A DNA stretch of 64,000 bases from NCBI RefSeq assembly GCF_002443255.2, contig NW_019211456.1, positions 42,864,986 to 42,928,985 on the forward strand, given 5' to 3'. The notes under the pieces were generated by a model. It made no database searches, was not told the DNA's origin, and saw only the letters and a list, made by a program, of their open reading frames with translations. This DNA is from Varroa destructor (taxonomy: Eukaryota; Arthropoda; Arachnida; Mesostigmata; Varroidae). Below are positions 11,251 through 24,840 of the stretch, one piece after another; position 1 is the stretch's first letter, and each line of letters opens with the position of its first letter. A program made the translations under genes and the position numbers.

Positions 11251-14200
11251 ATGGACGGACAACCGGCCGAAGCTGTGGCAGCATCGGCGAAAGCACAGCC
11301 AACAGCGACTGCTAACAGCGGTCCGAGTCGGGCTAGCAGCGCACTCGCTGCCGTGAACGGGCGAAACGACTCGCCAATGAACAACGACCAGGCCACGGCA
11401 GCACGACAGCAGATCCAGGCACATCGAAGGTGCTACCTATAAAGTTAACACATAGATGTGGCTGGCAGTCGGAGGACCCACAACGGCGGCGGCAGCGACG
11501 ACGATCTAATTAACTGCTGCCAGGATCAGCAATCTACTACAGTGTTTAAGTTCGTCCTGTGCTCGGTGTACAGCTGCCCTATAACTGTCGTACGGGAATG
11601 CCTCGCCGGGCTAGACAGCCGCCCAAAGAGCAACTCTAGCGCCCTAACAGAGGTACGCGAACGTATTTCTACTGCTGCGAAAGTCGCTCAACCAGCGGCA
11701 AGCAAGGAAAAACGAACCAATACATGTGCACGATTCCTTATTTGCAATCTCAGTTCGTGTGAGTGTGCGTTGTATGATCAAGGATGCATCAGGGCAACAT
11801 TCTCTCCCTGTTTCTATCTCCCTCTGAGGATAATTATTCTGTGTGCGTGCGTGTGCATGTGTGGGTCTGCGACTGTGTATATGTGAACCCTGGTCAATCG
11901 TATGTGTATCTTCTATGCGTATCTTGTATCTGTGTAAAATCTTGGCGACGCTGTCAATAGGTCGATAGAATACGTATCAAATCTATGTAGCGATTGTGGT
12001 CAAAAAGAAAAGAGACTTCAGACGCCGATACGTCGGGTAGTAGCACTGTATTGCTCTGTCGCTTGCGCCAATAAATCAGTAAACTACCGAACGAATAGTA
12101 ACAAGAGATGGTAGCATCTCATCATCAACAGCAACACTAACAAGGCAAGGCCTTCACAAATAGAGAGACATACTAGTTACTATGGGGGCAGTTGCAACAG
12201 CGACTAGAATCATTCGTGTGCCCATGGTTCCACAGTGGATAAATCGAAGTATCGAATGGACCTAAGATTCTTAATTCTTCTGCTGTATGTTAATTCTACC
12301 TTCCTATATCAGATACTTAAGTGCGTGAATTCAAGATTAGTTAGTGTCTTTTGTGGTCTGTGGTGTCTGTCCGGCCTGTCTGCTGTGTGCTAATAGCTGG
12401 ATATGTGCCCAACGTAAATACGTATCACTAGTATTAACACTACTACCATAAGCCTCCTCGTTAAAGCGGAATGTTCCACTGATACGGTACCCACAGCTTT
12501 CAGGATGCCTACAGGTACCAAGCTCTTGGGACTCTTTTGAATGAAGGATATTCGTAATGATTACGGATAATGCTGCAATGTTTGTTTTTTAAGCTGTCGC
12601 TATAAAAACAAGTTCCGTATGTGTCCTGCGAAGAAAGCAACACTGCATGAGACTTTCACTCTGAGCTAGCTTACTGAGGCTGCGTGGTTCACGTAGATTG
12701 GTTCTATTTCTATGAGCCTTCATCTAGCAGGATTGAGTGCGTTGCAGAAGGATGTGATAACCTTTAGAATAGAACAAGAGAAAGATTTTAATAATATAGT
12801 GGTGTTATTATAATCACAACCATTACTACTATCACTGAAGGCAAAATCAAAGTTACTACAAGTTGCAATGCACGAAAAAATTCTCAATTTAATGAAGGCT
12901 GCGATTGCTGCCATTGAATGACTTCTCACCAAACGGAAAGCAAAAATATCACCGTTGATTGGGCCCTTGGTTAACTTTTTGGAGCACAGTTGTGTCTCCA
13001 GCAATTCCGTTTTGCCTTTGTGACTGACGTATTGCACTTATGGGCATTTGGAGCGCTGATAGAAGTCAGCTTGTGAAAGATGTTCGGTGTCTGACAAAAA
13101 ATATAAAACGTTTCCAAGGCTACCACGTTTTTTCGCGAATAGTACAATAACATGCAGCATATCATATTTAAACAAGATTTGAAATAATATTTGTGTTAAA
13201 AATGAACATAGAAATCGTAAAATGAATATATTACTCAATAACTATTGAAGGCTCGTTGTTTTATCAGTGCTCAACACTTCCATGGTCTCATGTGCGCGTG
13301 TTTTCTAAGTGCTGCTGGCGCTGTTGCGTGTGACATCTCCAGAACAAAGAGCTGTAGCGGCAGATATGTCGTTTTATGTCTAAGAAACGACGCTTGCAAA
13401 CAGTAAGACAGATTTAAGCTGAGCTGGGCTGTGGTAACGACAGTCTAGTGTGTAGCTGCCGTTGCCGATGGTTATGGACAATAGTGCTCATTCTACTCGA
13501 TCCACACAAGTAAATGTGCCGGCCACAGTTTATTATGGCTTCATGTATATGCCTGAGTACTATCAAAGCGAAAGGTCCCGACTGTCGACCAGCAGCGGCA
13601 GCAATGGTGGTTACTGCCTGTCGTCATAGAGTGGACCACAGCCAGTTCAAGTAGCCTGAGGAGTAATCATTGAGCGCCACTGGCATTCGCCGCGGAAGCA
13701 GTAACAGTGATGGCGATAGTGATGAGTTTGGCTGGTTGGTTTTGCGATTATTCCCTATATCCTTGTGGACCTGTTATTTTCCGATACACTGAACCGATCG
13801 CCGCTCATCACTCGAAGACGGTATAGGCACATGACATTTCTAATACTCCAGTCATATGTGCAGTAGATAAGCTAGCAGCCTCGCGTCAGACTTCACAACA
13901 ATGCGGAAAAACGTGTAGAACATGTATGTATTTTCGCAAAGCCTGAATGACTTTTGTCTGCCATTTGATATATTAATGAACTATGATTTAAGCCAAATTA
14001 TATTCCACTGTGGTCTTGTAACTTATCTTTTGCATGTAGCCAACAAAACTTACAAGTATCAAAAGAAGCACATACTTCTCTACAGACTAATTGTCCACAG
14101 GAACAATTTCCAGGCAATGCCGACAGCATCAGGGTGTCAGAACCAACGTCACACAATTAATAGCAAGCGACCATGAACAGCATATAACAAAAGAAGCAGT

Positions 14201-17200
14201 ATTTAATTATTCCATAGCGACTACAGCCACCACCGCTAAAACAGTTAGGTCTTTGTCATTTACTGTGGGTTCTATCAGGAGCACTAACCATAGCCTAGAA
14301 GCAACAGCCATGCCAAGGGAAAACAGCCGCCAATATCATCGCCGTTACAACGACCATAATACTGTTATTGATGTTGCTGAGGTGGTATGCCTGGAGGCAC
14401 GGGCGGCTATAGACGCAGCGCCTTTGTTGTAACAAACTTTCGTGCGTTTGCGTAACAACACACGCTCCAGGCTAGCTTGCTCGAATGTCGTTTGTTGTGT
14501 TAGTAATGTTACGTTTAGAATACTTAACGAATAACCAGTTTAGCGAGCATAGACAAACAGAGGGGTGCTGACATGTACACACCAGATGAGTCCAAAAAGA
14601 ACCAGACAAAACGACTTGTCTCTGTGTTTGACATTTTTCTCCGGGATAGTTACTGTTATAGCTGGTGACTGAACATCGTTTTCATTTACCGGTCAGAAGG
14701 CTTTATAGACTAACAAGCGCATTGCCGCTTGTTTCAGCTTGGCAACCTCGTCCACTGGAGTCCATTAAATTTTTGATTGACCGATAACACAGATGATTAA
14801 AAGAGCAACCACTGATCGACACTGTCCAATCTTACCACTCACTCCTAGCGAATTCACTCGTCCACAGAGTGATTTGTTTCCATAGTTAGATAGTGGTAGG
14901 TGATATCTGATTCGACCTATAATAAATGCTCGGAATGACACTGAAAAGTCTACCTAATTCTGTGTAGGGAATTCGGATTACACGCTAAATCGTTTTTTGG
15001 CGATCGTTATAGCTCGTTAACTTTCTTCTACCTCAAAAATATGAAAATGTGAAGCTTGCGATTAGCAGTGCTCCAATAAAGCTTCTTGTTATGATGCGGA
15101 TATTTCGCTGAGTTGTCCTTTGAATTGTACCCTTTGTCCCGACGCAATAAAGATCGGCCAGAACTTTCAACACGGAATCTATACGCACTGCTCTTGCGAT
15201 AACTCACTAGGTGACGCTGGCTTTAGCGCTGCCACTGTGAATCGCGCACCTTTCGAAGTGATTTGGTGGTAGAAACCATCTGCTATTCAATTCGACATAA
15301 GGCACAAGGCCACTTATTCTGAACGATTTATTGCTACAAAATATATTTGGCAAATGTATTATCGCCATCAAACTCGTACTGTTGTAAGACATTACAACTA
15401 ATGTATCGTAGTATAATGGAACATTAATTTTGACTACATATTGTTCTTGAAATTGGTCAAAAAGAGTCTGATAGACACGTGGCCAATATTTTGCCGTGCT
15501 TTTGTGTTTTTTTTTTGTTATAAAATGATCATGCTGAACAACTCATTTTATGATTCCTTCTGTTTCTCTGCTGTAACAATTATATCCTAATGTTATTCCA
15601 ACAACATTCTTGTTGCCAACGAGAATGTTGCTTGTATCAGTGTTGGAATTCATTTGACCAACTGAGTTACTTGCAGGGGAGGCAACGATACTTACGCTGA
15701 TTGTATGTGGCTTTCATGAGAAGTATCTCTTACTCTACAACCAGTCTATGTGATTGACCAAGAACCCGTCTTAAGCCTAAACCATGACATCGCCGCTGCA
15801 GGAGTTCAAATCAAAAATCAAATAAATCACAAGCTATGTTTAGTGTGTTCATTCTATTTTCTTTACTTTGCCATTTGCATTACATTAGTTTGTTCAAGTC
15901 CCGTATTAATTATTCGCTCTTGATGAGAGTAGATATGCTCATCTCAATGAGAAATTAACATATGTTTCAAACTACTGAGTAGAGGAAATATTTTAGAATG
16001 TATAAAACTATTCTGTAAAATTTCTGGAGGCTGATTATTTTTGCACGTAGGAAATCCTTGCACTGCTCAGTAGTTAGAAGGAAATTGGTTATTGTGGTTC
16101 AAAAGAAAGTCTGCAATGCAATGCATTGACGCAATATACGAGGGTGTCCGCTATCCAAACATTAGGGCCGGCAGATGTTACTTTTACTCTACCTTGAAAA
16201 AATTTTTAGCACTGTCCTTAGTGCACTCAGTTTCATCTGTAAAATAGAGATAATTAAAATTATGTGAATTTTTAAGGCTAAATTGGCTTTCTAGGCGTCG
16301 CCCATGTTATAATTAATAAAACGCAGCACCTCAGAGTAGAAGCACTATGTGAGAAATGAAGTTGCTCCAAGCAATGACAGCATACCCAAGGTTTTACCAG
16401 AACTGAGAACGCTCACCGCTAATCCATCCACTTCAGCCTCTTAAACCATATTGACTAGTTCCAGCAGTTGGAGCAGTGAGCAAAATAAAAGTCACAATCA
16501 CCTGATAGCCTGAAATCCCACTAGGAATTTTTCTAAAATTCACTAGGGATACTTGGACTGACCGAACGTCACGGAGTGGTTAATTCATACTAAAACATTA
16601 AATCAACTTACAATTTGGAGAAATTATAGGACGGCAGAGTGGCACAAAACTCTTAAGTTATTGGTGTTTAAGAATAAAACTCACGATTGTGCTGCTCTGT
16701 TTACCATTACCGTACTCTTTTGTTAAATTTCTTTACTTTTAATTTCGTTTCTTTTAATTTATTTTCAGGATGCCCCTGATCTACCCTTCTCGGGGTGGGC
16801 GAGGGGGGCCCTCTAACGCGGGAGGTGAACATCATCCTCCTAGTCATAAGTTACATCATCCTCATTTACATCCACAACAAAATCAACATCATCCGTTTCA
16901 TCATCCACACCCCCTTGTGGCACATGGAGCACCTCCACAGTGTCAGCCCCATACGAACCTCTGGTCGACGCCAACGAATGCAACAACAACGTTATCAACA
17001 GCATCTACAACATCAGCTGCAACAACCGGAACAACGGGAGCGCCTAGTAGCCGAAGCCCCGGTCAGGGGCAGACAGTTGCAGGGGCACCGTCAGCAGTGA
17101 TAGCTAATGATACAGCTACGGCGAACTTGTTACATCAACAGAACGCGCTAGACACCACGACATTACTGGGACGCCAGCCCGCTTCGGCGATGGGATATAA

Positions 17201-20200
17201 TCACCAGCATGTGCCGTTGCTTGGAGCTACGATTGCAGGCGTCTCACCAATGCCACAAGGCGGCGATGCGCAAGCGATTGCAGGAAACGTCCCGCGAGGG
17301 ACGCTTCCTGTCCCTCTGTCACCGCCAACACTCGGGGCGGGCCTGCATCTTCTATCTCCCTCGTCCCTGGCCGCGTCTTCGGTGCCCGACTATGATCATG
17401 ACTATCCGGTTATGGCTCGGGTTCCCCCAGAGGAGACGTTCGAACGGCACGCCCCACGACTATTGAATTTTCTTCACTCGTACGCTGCTAATCCGGGTGA
17501 TGCGCGAAGAAAGCTAAAGGAAGAAGCAGTAAAACTGAGATGGCTTGACGCGGGCATTTATCAAAGCCCTGATGGAAACTTGTACAAGGTAAATATCTAT
17601 CATATGGCAAGACAGACGCTATTATATGTAAAAGAGAATTTCAACATTTCGTCTTTATTAATGAAAAAAATGTAAGGAATGACTATGGCAAAGGCAAAAA
17701 AATCTACGATGTACGATCGTGTCTTTTTGAATAATTATAACTGAGGCAACCATATGAGTGAATAATTTTGCTGAATTTTTCTTTTCGATATATGGCTCTT
17801 CAGCAATTACTCGAAGAGCCATCATCAACTGACTCCGATTATGAGCCGACAGAAACCGACCTCAAACAATGGCTGAAATTGCATAAGAAGCGGAAACGAA
17901 TATGTGAACAGCTACAGAAACGGTCGCAGGATCAAGAGGGGGCCCTGAGGAACAGTAAATACAAGTACAAATCATGGGGTGTTCTCACTCGGAACGAGCC
18001 TATCAGCCTTGAGGCGGACTTCGATGACAAAGAGGAGCTGCGGTTAAACTTCCGACCCGAGGAGGTCGAGGCGATGATCGCCGCCGAAAAGGCTCGTTTG
18101 CTAAAGAAGCGCTTCGCTGGAGCCCACGTTAGTCGCGGTCGGGGGAACTCGGCGCATCAGTGGGGCCTGCAGAGCAGCAGCAGTAGTAGTGACGACTCTT
18201 CCAGCGGTGAGGACAACAGCGACAACTCGGACTCGGAAAGCGATCAACAACCGCCACCACCGATAACAGAACAGCAGACTCCTCCTGTCGAAGTCGTCAA
18301 AAGAGGGCGCAAGAAAAAGGAAAAGACGCCTGCGCAGTTGGCTGCCGAAGCTGCGGCAAAACGTAGAAAACTTTGGTCGGACTTGAGCAAAAAGGACGCG
18401 CACCGGGCTTTCAAGCACAACCAGGCATCACGAAAGGAAAGTCTACATTTGGCTAAAAAGCTCGCTGTCGGATGCATGCGCGAAGTACGGAAACGGGCCC
18501 TCGCATCGCAGAAGATCGCCAGGGAAAATGCGTCTCGGTCGAAAAGGTAATCGTAATTATCAGTTCTAATTAATGCAGCTATTTGTACGTGGTTGTTTTA
18601 CAAAAGCGTCGTGTTCTTAGATGAATGTCGTAGGATTAAGAAAAATGTGGTGTTTTGATCAGCGAAAATAGGTGATACCGCTACGGTACGTAAATACTTT
18701 TATTTGACGCATTTTTTGCTATTTCTGTTTAGATTAAAGTTGTCACTTTACATGTACAATAGTATTCATATCTATAGATCGAGCATCTCAAACTATTAAT
18801 TTAGCAGCTGTTTTAATTATTTCACTGTTTCATTTGCAGATTGTGTAGAGAAATGCAAGCATTGTGGAAACGCTATGATCGCGCTGAGAAAGACCAAAGG
18901 AAAAGGGCAGAAAAAGAAGCATTAGAGCAATTAAAAGTCGACGCAGAGTTGCGAGAAGCCAAACGGCAGCAGCGTAAACTTAATTTCCTTATTACGCAGA
19001 CCGAGCTATACGCACACTTTATGAGTCGAAAGCGGACTGGGGATGAACAAGACGCGTCCACACAAGATATACTGGGCAAGCTTGACCATGTGCGGGATCC
19101 CAACGATGTTGATTTCGACGAGGACAGGTTAGAACTTTAACAGGACATTTCTGATGAAATTTTAGCAGTATTTACTTAACATATATGGTTTGGTTTAACT
19201 GTGCAACCCTTGGCAAGAAAGCAATAGTAGATTATATTAGAAATGTGTAGCAGATATGATCCGCCTTAACGTGACCTTTATTTCTCGTAAACTTCAGATT
19301 GAAAAGCGAGGCTCTCCACAATGCGCGGAACGCGTTCTTGGCACATAGACAGGAGACCGAGAACTTCGACGCCGAATTTGGCGTACGGGCACCAAAGGAG
19401 GAGAATACACATAATGATATTGAAAAGGGAGGGGACGAACAGATGGAACTTCCGCAGCCGTCAATGTTCCAAGGGACATTAAAGGGATACCAAATAAAGG
19501 GCATGAGTTGGTTATATGGGCTTTATGACAGAGGTATCAATGGTATCTTGGCGGACGAGATGGGCTTGGGTAAAACGGTCCAAACAATCGCGTTTCTTTG
19601 CGCGCTTGTGGAGCGCCAAGCCATTTGGGGGCCGTTCCTAGTGATCGCACCAGCTTCGACATTACACAATTGGCAACAGGAACTCAGCAAGTTTGTGCCG
19701 CGCCTAAAAGTTGTCCCATACTGGGGCAATACAGCAGACAGAAAAGTGCTTCGAAAATTCTGGTCAGCTCGAAATCAGGATCTCCACACAGAGCAAAGCC
19801 AGTTTCACGTTGTGGTCACAAGCTATCAGCTCGTCATTCAGGACGTGAAATTCTTTCAGAGAATACACTGGCAATACATGGTGCTTGACGAAGCTCAGGC
19901 AATCAAAAGTACAGCAAGTCAGCGCTGGAAAGTCTTGCTGAGCTTCTCATGTCGCAATCGATTACTGCTGACAGGAACACCAATACAGAATGCTATGCAG
20001 GAACTGTGGGGTCTGCTCCACTTTATTATGCCTTCGCTTTTTGATTCGCACCAGGAATTCAACGAGTGGTTCTCAAAGGATATCGAGAGCCATGCAGAGA
20101 ACAAGACCGCAATCGACGAGAAACATCTGTCGCGCCTTCACATGATTCTCAAGCCATTCATGTTGAGAAGGTAGGTACTATTATAAAATGTTCCATTTAA

Positions 20201-23182
20201 AAAAGACGCGAAGATTGTTACGTAATGAATGGGGTAAACGATGTCTCACTCTAAAACCTCATTGTGGGATAGTTTTGCTGATAGTGACTGGTATTATACA
20301 TCTTTTCGTTCGGTTTCAGAATAAAAAAAGACGTAGAAAATGAGCTTTCGGATAAAATAGAGATTCGCATCGACTGCCCGTTGAGCCAACGCCAGAAGGA
20401 TATGTGTGCAGCCTTGAAAAAGAAGATCCGTATTGAAGACCTGATGCAGAGTTCGGGTCTAGGCGTGGGTATGGCTGGATCAGCGCAAGCCGTAAGTTCA
20501 GCGACCAGTTGTCTAATGAATATCGTGATGCAGTTCCGAAAGGTGTGCAATCACCCCGACCTATTCGAGCGTGAAGATGTGCGCAGCCCCTTTTTCATGC
20601 AGCTAAATCCGGTCTCTCTGCCAAAGAGCTACTTCGATGAAGAACTGTTCCTAAAGCCAATTGTCAGTCGCCGTTTTGTAAATATTTGGATACCTGCTAA
20701 GATATATGAACGCAGCCAACCCGTGAGCTATGTCGAAAATATCTCGCCTGTTAACTTCAATACGTTTAACAACTCGTTTGAGTATCTGTCTTTAACTGGA
20801 CTGGGGGCCACGGAAGTAACGCAATGTTCTTTGGGGAGTGTGCTAGATCGCTTGTTGATCGCAAAGATGGAAAACGTTCGTCGAGAACGACGGTACCATC
20901 AAGCCGTAATGGAGGAACCCATCGAGTGGTTCGCCCTGCCAGTTATTCTTCCACCCCGACCGGCGGTTAAATATAGCGCTCTACGTAACCTACTGTTTTC
21001 AGTTGAGGATGAGAGCAACTGTTTCGAGTCGATCATCACTATAACTCCGATGGCAGAATCGCCTGCTCACTATGAACACCGAGTGAGAAAACTTAACGAA
21101 CATCTTGACGATGACGGCGATGGAGTCAAGATTAAAGTCGAACATATAGTTCACAAAAAAAGGCCTGCTCAGCAGACAGAAACGATCATACCACCTCCAG
21201 ATTTTACGATTGGCTGTTTAATGTCACCGTGCGTAGCTGCCCCTCCCGAAGTGATCACTAGTAGTCCCAAAGGTTTTCGATGGCTGCAGCGTGCTGCCGT
21301 CTGTGGCAGCCGTGAAGCATTCAACTGGTGGCATCACGGAAAAACGGCAGTGGGCCCGGAACTTGGTAGTTCATCGTCATTTATGACAGCCGCCGAAGAC
21401 CGGACTCAATTCGGTGTCCGGGGCCTAAGACCGGCCCAGGGCTGGTCGCAGATCTTAATTCCAAACAAGGAGCGACTGGTAACGCAGAGCGGTAAACTTC
21501 ACGCTCTTGACGGCTTGCTTCGACAACTAAAGGAGGGTGGGCATCGTGTGCTCATCTATTCACAGATGACCCGTATGATCGATCTGCTTGAGGAGCTCAT
21601 GCTGCATAGGCGTTACATCTATATCCGCCTTGATGGTAGCTCTCGTATCTCTGATCGCCGTGACATGGTTGCGGACTTCCAGGAAAGAGCCGATATTTTT
21701 GTGTTCCTTCTATCGACTCGAGCAGGCGGTCTCGGCATCAATCTGACAGCCGCCGATACTGTGATATTCTACGATTCGGATTGGAACCCTACAGTGGACC
21801 AACAAGCTATGGACCGGGCCCATCGGCTTGGCCAAACCAAGCAGGTGATGGTATATCGCCTCATCTGTCAGGGCTCTATAGAGGAGCGTATTCTAGAGCG
21901 GGCGCGTGAAAAGAGTGAGATCCAAAGAATGGTAATGAGCGGCACACACATGCGGCCTCACGACGCACTAAAGCCGAAGGAAGTTGTATCGTTGTTGCTC
22001 GACGACGATGAGCTAGAGAGAAAATGTGAGTAATCAAGGCGATCGTAAGTATGAATTATTCAAGCAAAAGGGCGTATATATGTATTGTATAGCAATGGAG
22101 TGAATATAGAGATATTGTAAACAAAGTACTGCCTGTCAGACATGTTGCTACCAGTTGTTGTCCATTACTCCTGTTGAAAAATTAACATGTACATTAATTC
22201 TTGTGTTGTTGTTTTCCGTCTTTCTCTGCTTTGTAATTGCGTTATTGTCGTAGTCCGCCAGAAACAAGAAGAGCGAAGACTGCTGGCGCAACAGGCACAG
22301 ATAGCACAACAACAGGCCCAGCAACAGGCGGCAGCAGCGGCCCAAACCGTTCTAGCGGAAACCTCGACGCCCCAGAATAACGCTCAAAGTAGTGACGGTG
22401 GTGCTAACGCAGCGGAAGCCTTGATGGGCTTTTTGCCGAAGCGAAAACGCAGCAACCGTTCGACAGGACGTCCGGTGGGACGGCCCAAGAAGATTAAACC
22501 GATGATACCCGAGGACTCAGTCGGCGACTCGGTACCGGCTTCACCGGCCAGCGAACTCAGTCTGTGCTCGACTAGTATGGTGGCAATACCTGATGACGAA
22601 CGAGACGAAGCAGATGACGTTGAGGGCGTGCTCGTTGTCGACGAAGAATTGCAACGTGTGCCGCCAGGTGGAGTTGGTGCAGGTGGTGACGGTGGTGGGG
22701 AATCTCTTGGTGGCCTAGTTACTGCAAGTCATTCGTCTTCTACTAAAAAGCCGCCGAGCAGTCGGCAGCCGTTGAAGCCGAAGAGAAAGCGCGACCGAGA
22801 ACGGGAGGAGAAACGCAAAGCTCGGGAAGCGGCTAAAGCTACTGCGGCAGCTGCAGCGGTAGTGGCTACCGCAGTATCACCGCCCCTACCTAGACAGGCA
22901 CCGCTTCCACCTCTGCCCCCGAAAGTTCAGAGGCCATCGTCGGTCCTCGGGGTAGGGCCAGCTGTTGTTAATACTGTTGGCGGGAGTGGAGGTGGTAATA
23001 GTGGTGCAATGAATATAGGAAGTGGTCCTGCAGCTGGTGGGGGAGTCGTGCTTGACGTCGGGATGGGTGGCATTGCGATGGCTGACACCGCCTTCGCCTG
23101 GAACGACCTAAATCTGGATAACCTCGAAGAGATTGACGTTAATGATATTGATCTTTCGTCGCTTGATAATGTTAAAGTTTAG
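11251..23182 (+). CDS. INO80: INO80 chromatin-remodelling ATPase
   Basis: Catalytic SWI2/SNF2-family subunit of the nuclear INO80 complex, which slides nucleosomes and edits H2A.Z. Exons: 11251-11429 (tentative), 16769-17588, 17804-18546, 18840-19127, 19298-20170, 20320-22025, 22254-23182; all phases agree, giving about 1,845 aa. Domains: a His/Thr-rich N-terminus (about 60-330); acidic serine run and basic HSA/DBINO region (about 480-680, [30 protein letters not shown]); helicase lobe 1 with [11 protein letters not shown] (about 760-770) and DEAQ (874-877); an insert of about 300 residues between the lobes, the RuvBL-binding hallmark of this family; lobe 2 with [28 protein letters not shown] and [11 protein letters not shown]; then a Q-, basic- and Gly-rich tail. 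The first exon is supported by phase (AG|G) but has a weak GTGCTA donor, and an in-frame ATG also lies at 11188. From 16770 onward the call is certain. Confidence 0.93.
11430..16768 (+). other. Large first intron or 5' region of INO80
   Basis: This 5.3 kb separates the proposed first coding exon from the exon whose acceptor (TATTTTCAG) ends at 16768. It has GC-richer islands at about 13260-13900 and 14090-14430 with CAG/ACC-rich text like the leader. A 53-codon open frame (13468-13629) and a 113-codon frame (14091-14432) have no family resemblance. Additional noncoding exons or alternative promoters are possible. Confidence 0.4.
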
Positions 23183-24153
23183 CAACGACAACAATACCGC
23201 CACCGCAATTGACCGATGAAAAAAATTAAATGGCATAGCCCTCTTGGTATCTTCTTGTGCTGCCCCCTACCGTAATGCATCTATTATCAGTGTACTAAAC
23301 CAACGTGGCCATGTTTAATGGAGACTTTCCAAGAGCATTCAGTACACGGTAGCATGTGTTTAACAGCGTCGTTAAAGCTGTCGCCATTAATGTTGTAGGA
23401 AATTCGAAAGAAGCCTAGTTCCAAATAGTTAATAGCCCTGGTCAGTTGTGAAATATGAATTAAATTAATAATAAGATTAAAAATAATGTTAAAGATACGT
23501 CCAGATGATAACGGTCCATCGAATCTGGTGACCTTGTAATGTTCGAAGTCTCTCTACCTTTGAAATAATAGGAGAAACGCGCGCGAGTTCAGCATAGGCT
23601 GGTAACTCCAGTCTTGAGGATTATCTCTACGATGCGCGGGGGTGACCCCACCTATTGACTGAATATTAAAGAGAATTACGTAAATATATACAATAAAAAT
23701 AATTCAAACACTTTTCGGAAACACACCGACAACTACATACACATAAGAAATACACAGAAACCGTATATATAAATAATCATACGTGAATAGTACATAGTAA
23801 AATAAACACAAGTAGTGCGCGACAAATATATAAGTAAATAAGCAAGCAAATGGAGTTGATATGTAAAGCTAAAGAGGTAAAATAACAAAAGGAAACAACC
23901 CAGTATCACCAAAAGAAGTTAACAACACAGAAAAAGAGTAAAATTGTGGAACTTGTAATGTATTTTTTTTGTTCTTTCATTATCAGTGTCGTGTAAATAG
24001 TTGCTGTACACAGTCGGCTGAAAAAAGTGGAGCAAGATGTACATATGTAACCGTTTTACTGTAAAACGAGTCAAATAAGAAAGAATGAGCTAAAAGAAGC
24101 ACTTATGTGGAGTAACTTATAAGAAAGTGAGGAAGAAAATAAATTGAAGAAGA
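23183..24153 (+). other. INO80 3' UTR and downstream AT-rich DNA
   Basis: It follows the TAG of INO80 directly. Several AATAAA-type hexamers occur from about 23690 on (for example in the repeated ATAAA-rich text at 23690-23830) and could serve polyadenylation. A short GC-richer patch lies at 23575-23660. No exon was recognised. Confidence 0.5.
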
Positions 24154-24270
24154 ATGTACTTGGTAAACTTCGTGTTATTGCTAGCCATTGTTGTTCTAGT
24201 GCTCATCGCCCGAAAAGGCGCACATAGAAACACATTTGTTACTATAATATCAAGGAATATGTCGAAATGA
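24154..24270 (+). CDS. Candidate 38-aa single-pass membrane micropeptide
   Basis: A short complete frame begins at an ATG with A at -3. It encodes MYLVNFVLLLAIVVLVLIA, then a basic RKGAHR segment and a short polar tail ending in TGA. Residues 4-19 form an uninterrupted hydrophobic helix followed immediately by positive charges. This is the layout of an N-terminal signal anchor or of small regulatory membrane peptides. No family is recognised. No good donor lies inside the frame, so it would have to be a self-contained small ORF. It may equally be chance: AT-rich DNA easily encodes Leu/Ile/Val runs. Confidence 0.25.
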   Translation: MYLVNFVLLLAIVVLVLIARKGAHRNTFVTIISRNMSK

Positions 24271-24427
24271 CCACTAGCATTGCTTATGTTTGCATGATCC
24301 AGTTTTGACCGAAAATAAAGTATAACATCAACTAACGACCGATACACAGGTGCAACATTTTATTTTGCACTGAGTAAGAAACTCAAACTTTTTTTGACTT
24401 CCTAACTTTGGCGTTTTTGTTCTGCAG

Positions 24428-24840
24428 AAGAGGTGACCGAATTTTGAAATCGACCCTATCAAACTTCAAAGACGAACATCGGTTGAAGAGTGAGATTTGT
24501 GACGCATCTAAAAGAGACGCTATACAAGGTATTGTCACTAGAAACCATAATAATATAATGTTATCTGTAAAAATATTTCATTTGATATAAATTTTCCTAA
24601 TAGTGATAATAATACTCGTGACTTCAACTTTCTTTAATACTATTCTCTGTTATAGTTAAAATTCAGTCATCCAGGTAAGTTTTTAAACTATTGTTTGAGT
24701 CATAAGAGCTCTCTTCGAACTTCAACAACATTTTCTTCATTACATAAAAGCACCACTCCTTATCTTAAAAATATTACTCCTTATTTTGTTCTCATGTCAG
24801 TAGTTACGACGATATTATAACTAAATTTACCGATACTTGA
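24428..24840 (+). CDS. Unidentified gene, last three exons (5' end not found)
   Basis: Three segments are bounded by strong splice signals in compatible phases. Exon a is 24428-24528 (acceptor TTTTTGTTCTGCAG, donor CAAG|GTATTG). Exon b is the 19-bp 24656-24674 (acceptor CTCTGTTATAG, donor CCAG|GTAAGT). Exon c is 24801-24840 (acceptor TTTTGTTCTCATGTCAG) and ends in TGA. The joined frame encodes about 53 residues, charged at first (RGDRILKSTLSNFKDEHRLK) and ending in a serine run and YDDIITKFTDT. Only one frame of exon a is open. The family is not recognised. It must continue upstream, but no phase-2 donor was found between 23.2 and 24.4 kb. It sits just downstream of INO80 on the same strand. 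Confidence 0.45.

Noticed and set aside
10966..11424. 152-codon minus-strand frame over the INO80 leader
   Set aside because: Composition is low-complexity (Ser/Ala/Gln from trinucleotide repeats) and it overlaps the plus-strand leader; no domain and no splice support.
16795..17100. Second plus-strand frame in the His-rich INO80 exon
   Set aside because: Repetitive CAT/CAA text keeps several frames open; only the frame from 16770 joins downstream exons.
18101..18418. 105-codon minus-strand frame inside INO80
   Set aside because: Antisense shadow of the acidic and basic coding region.
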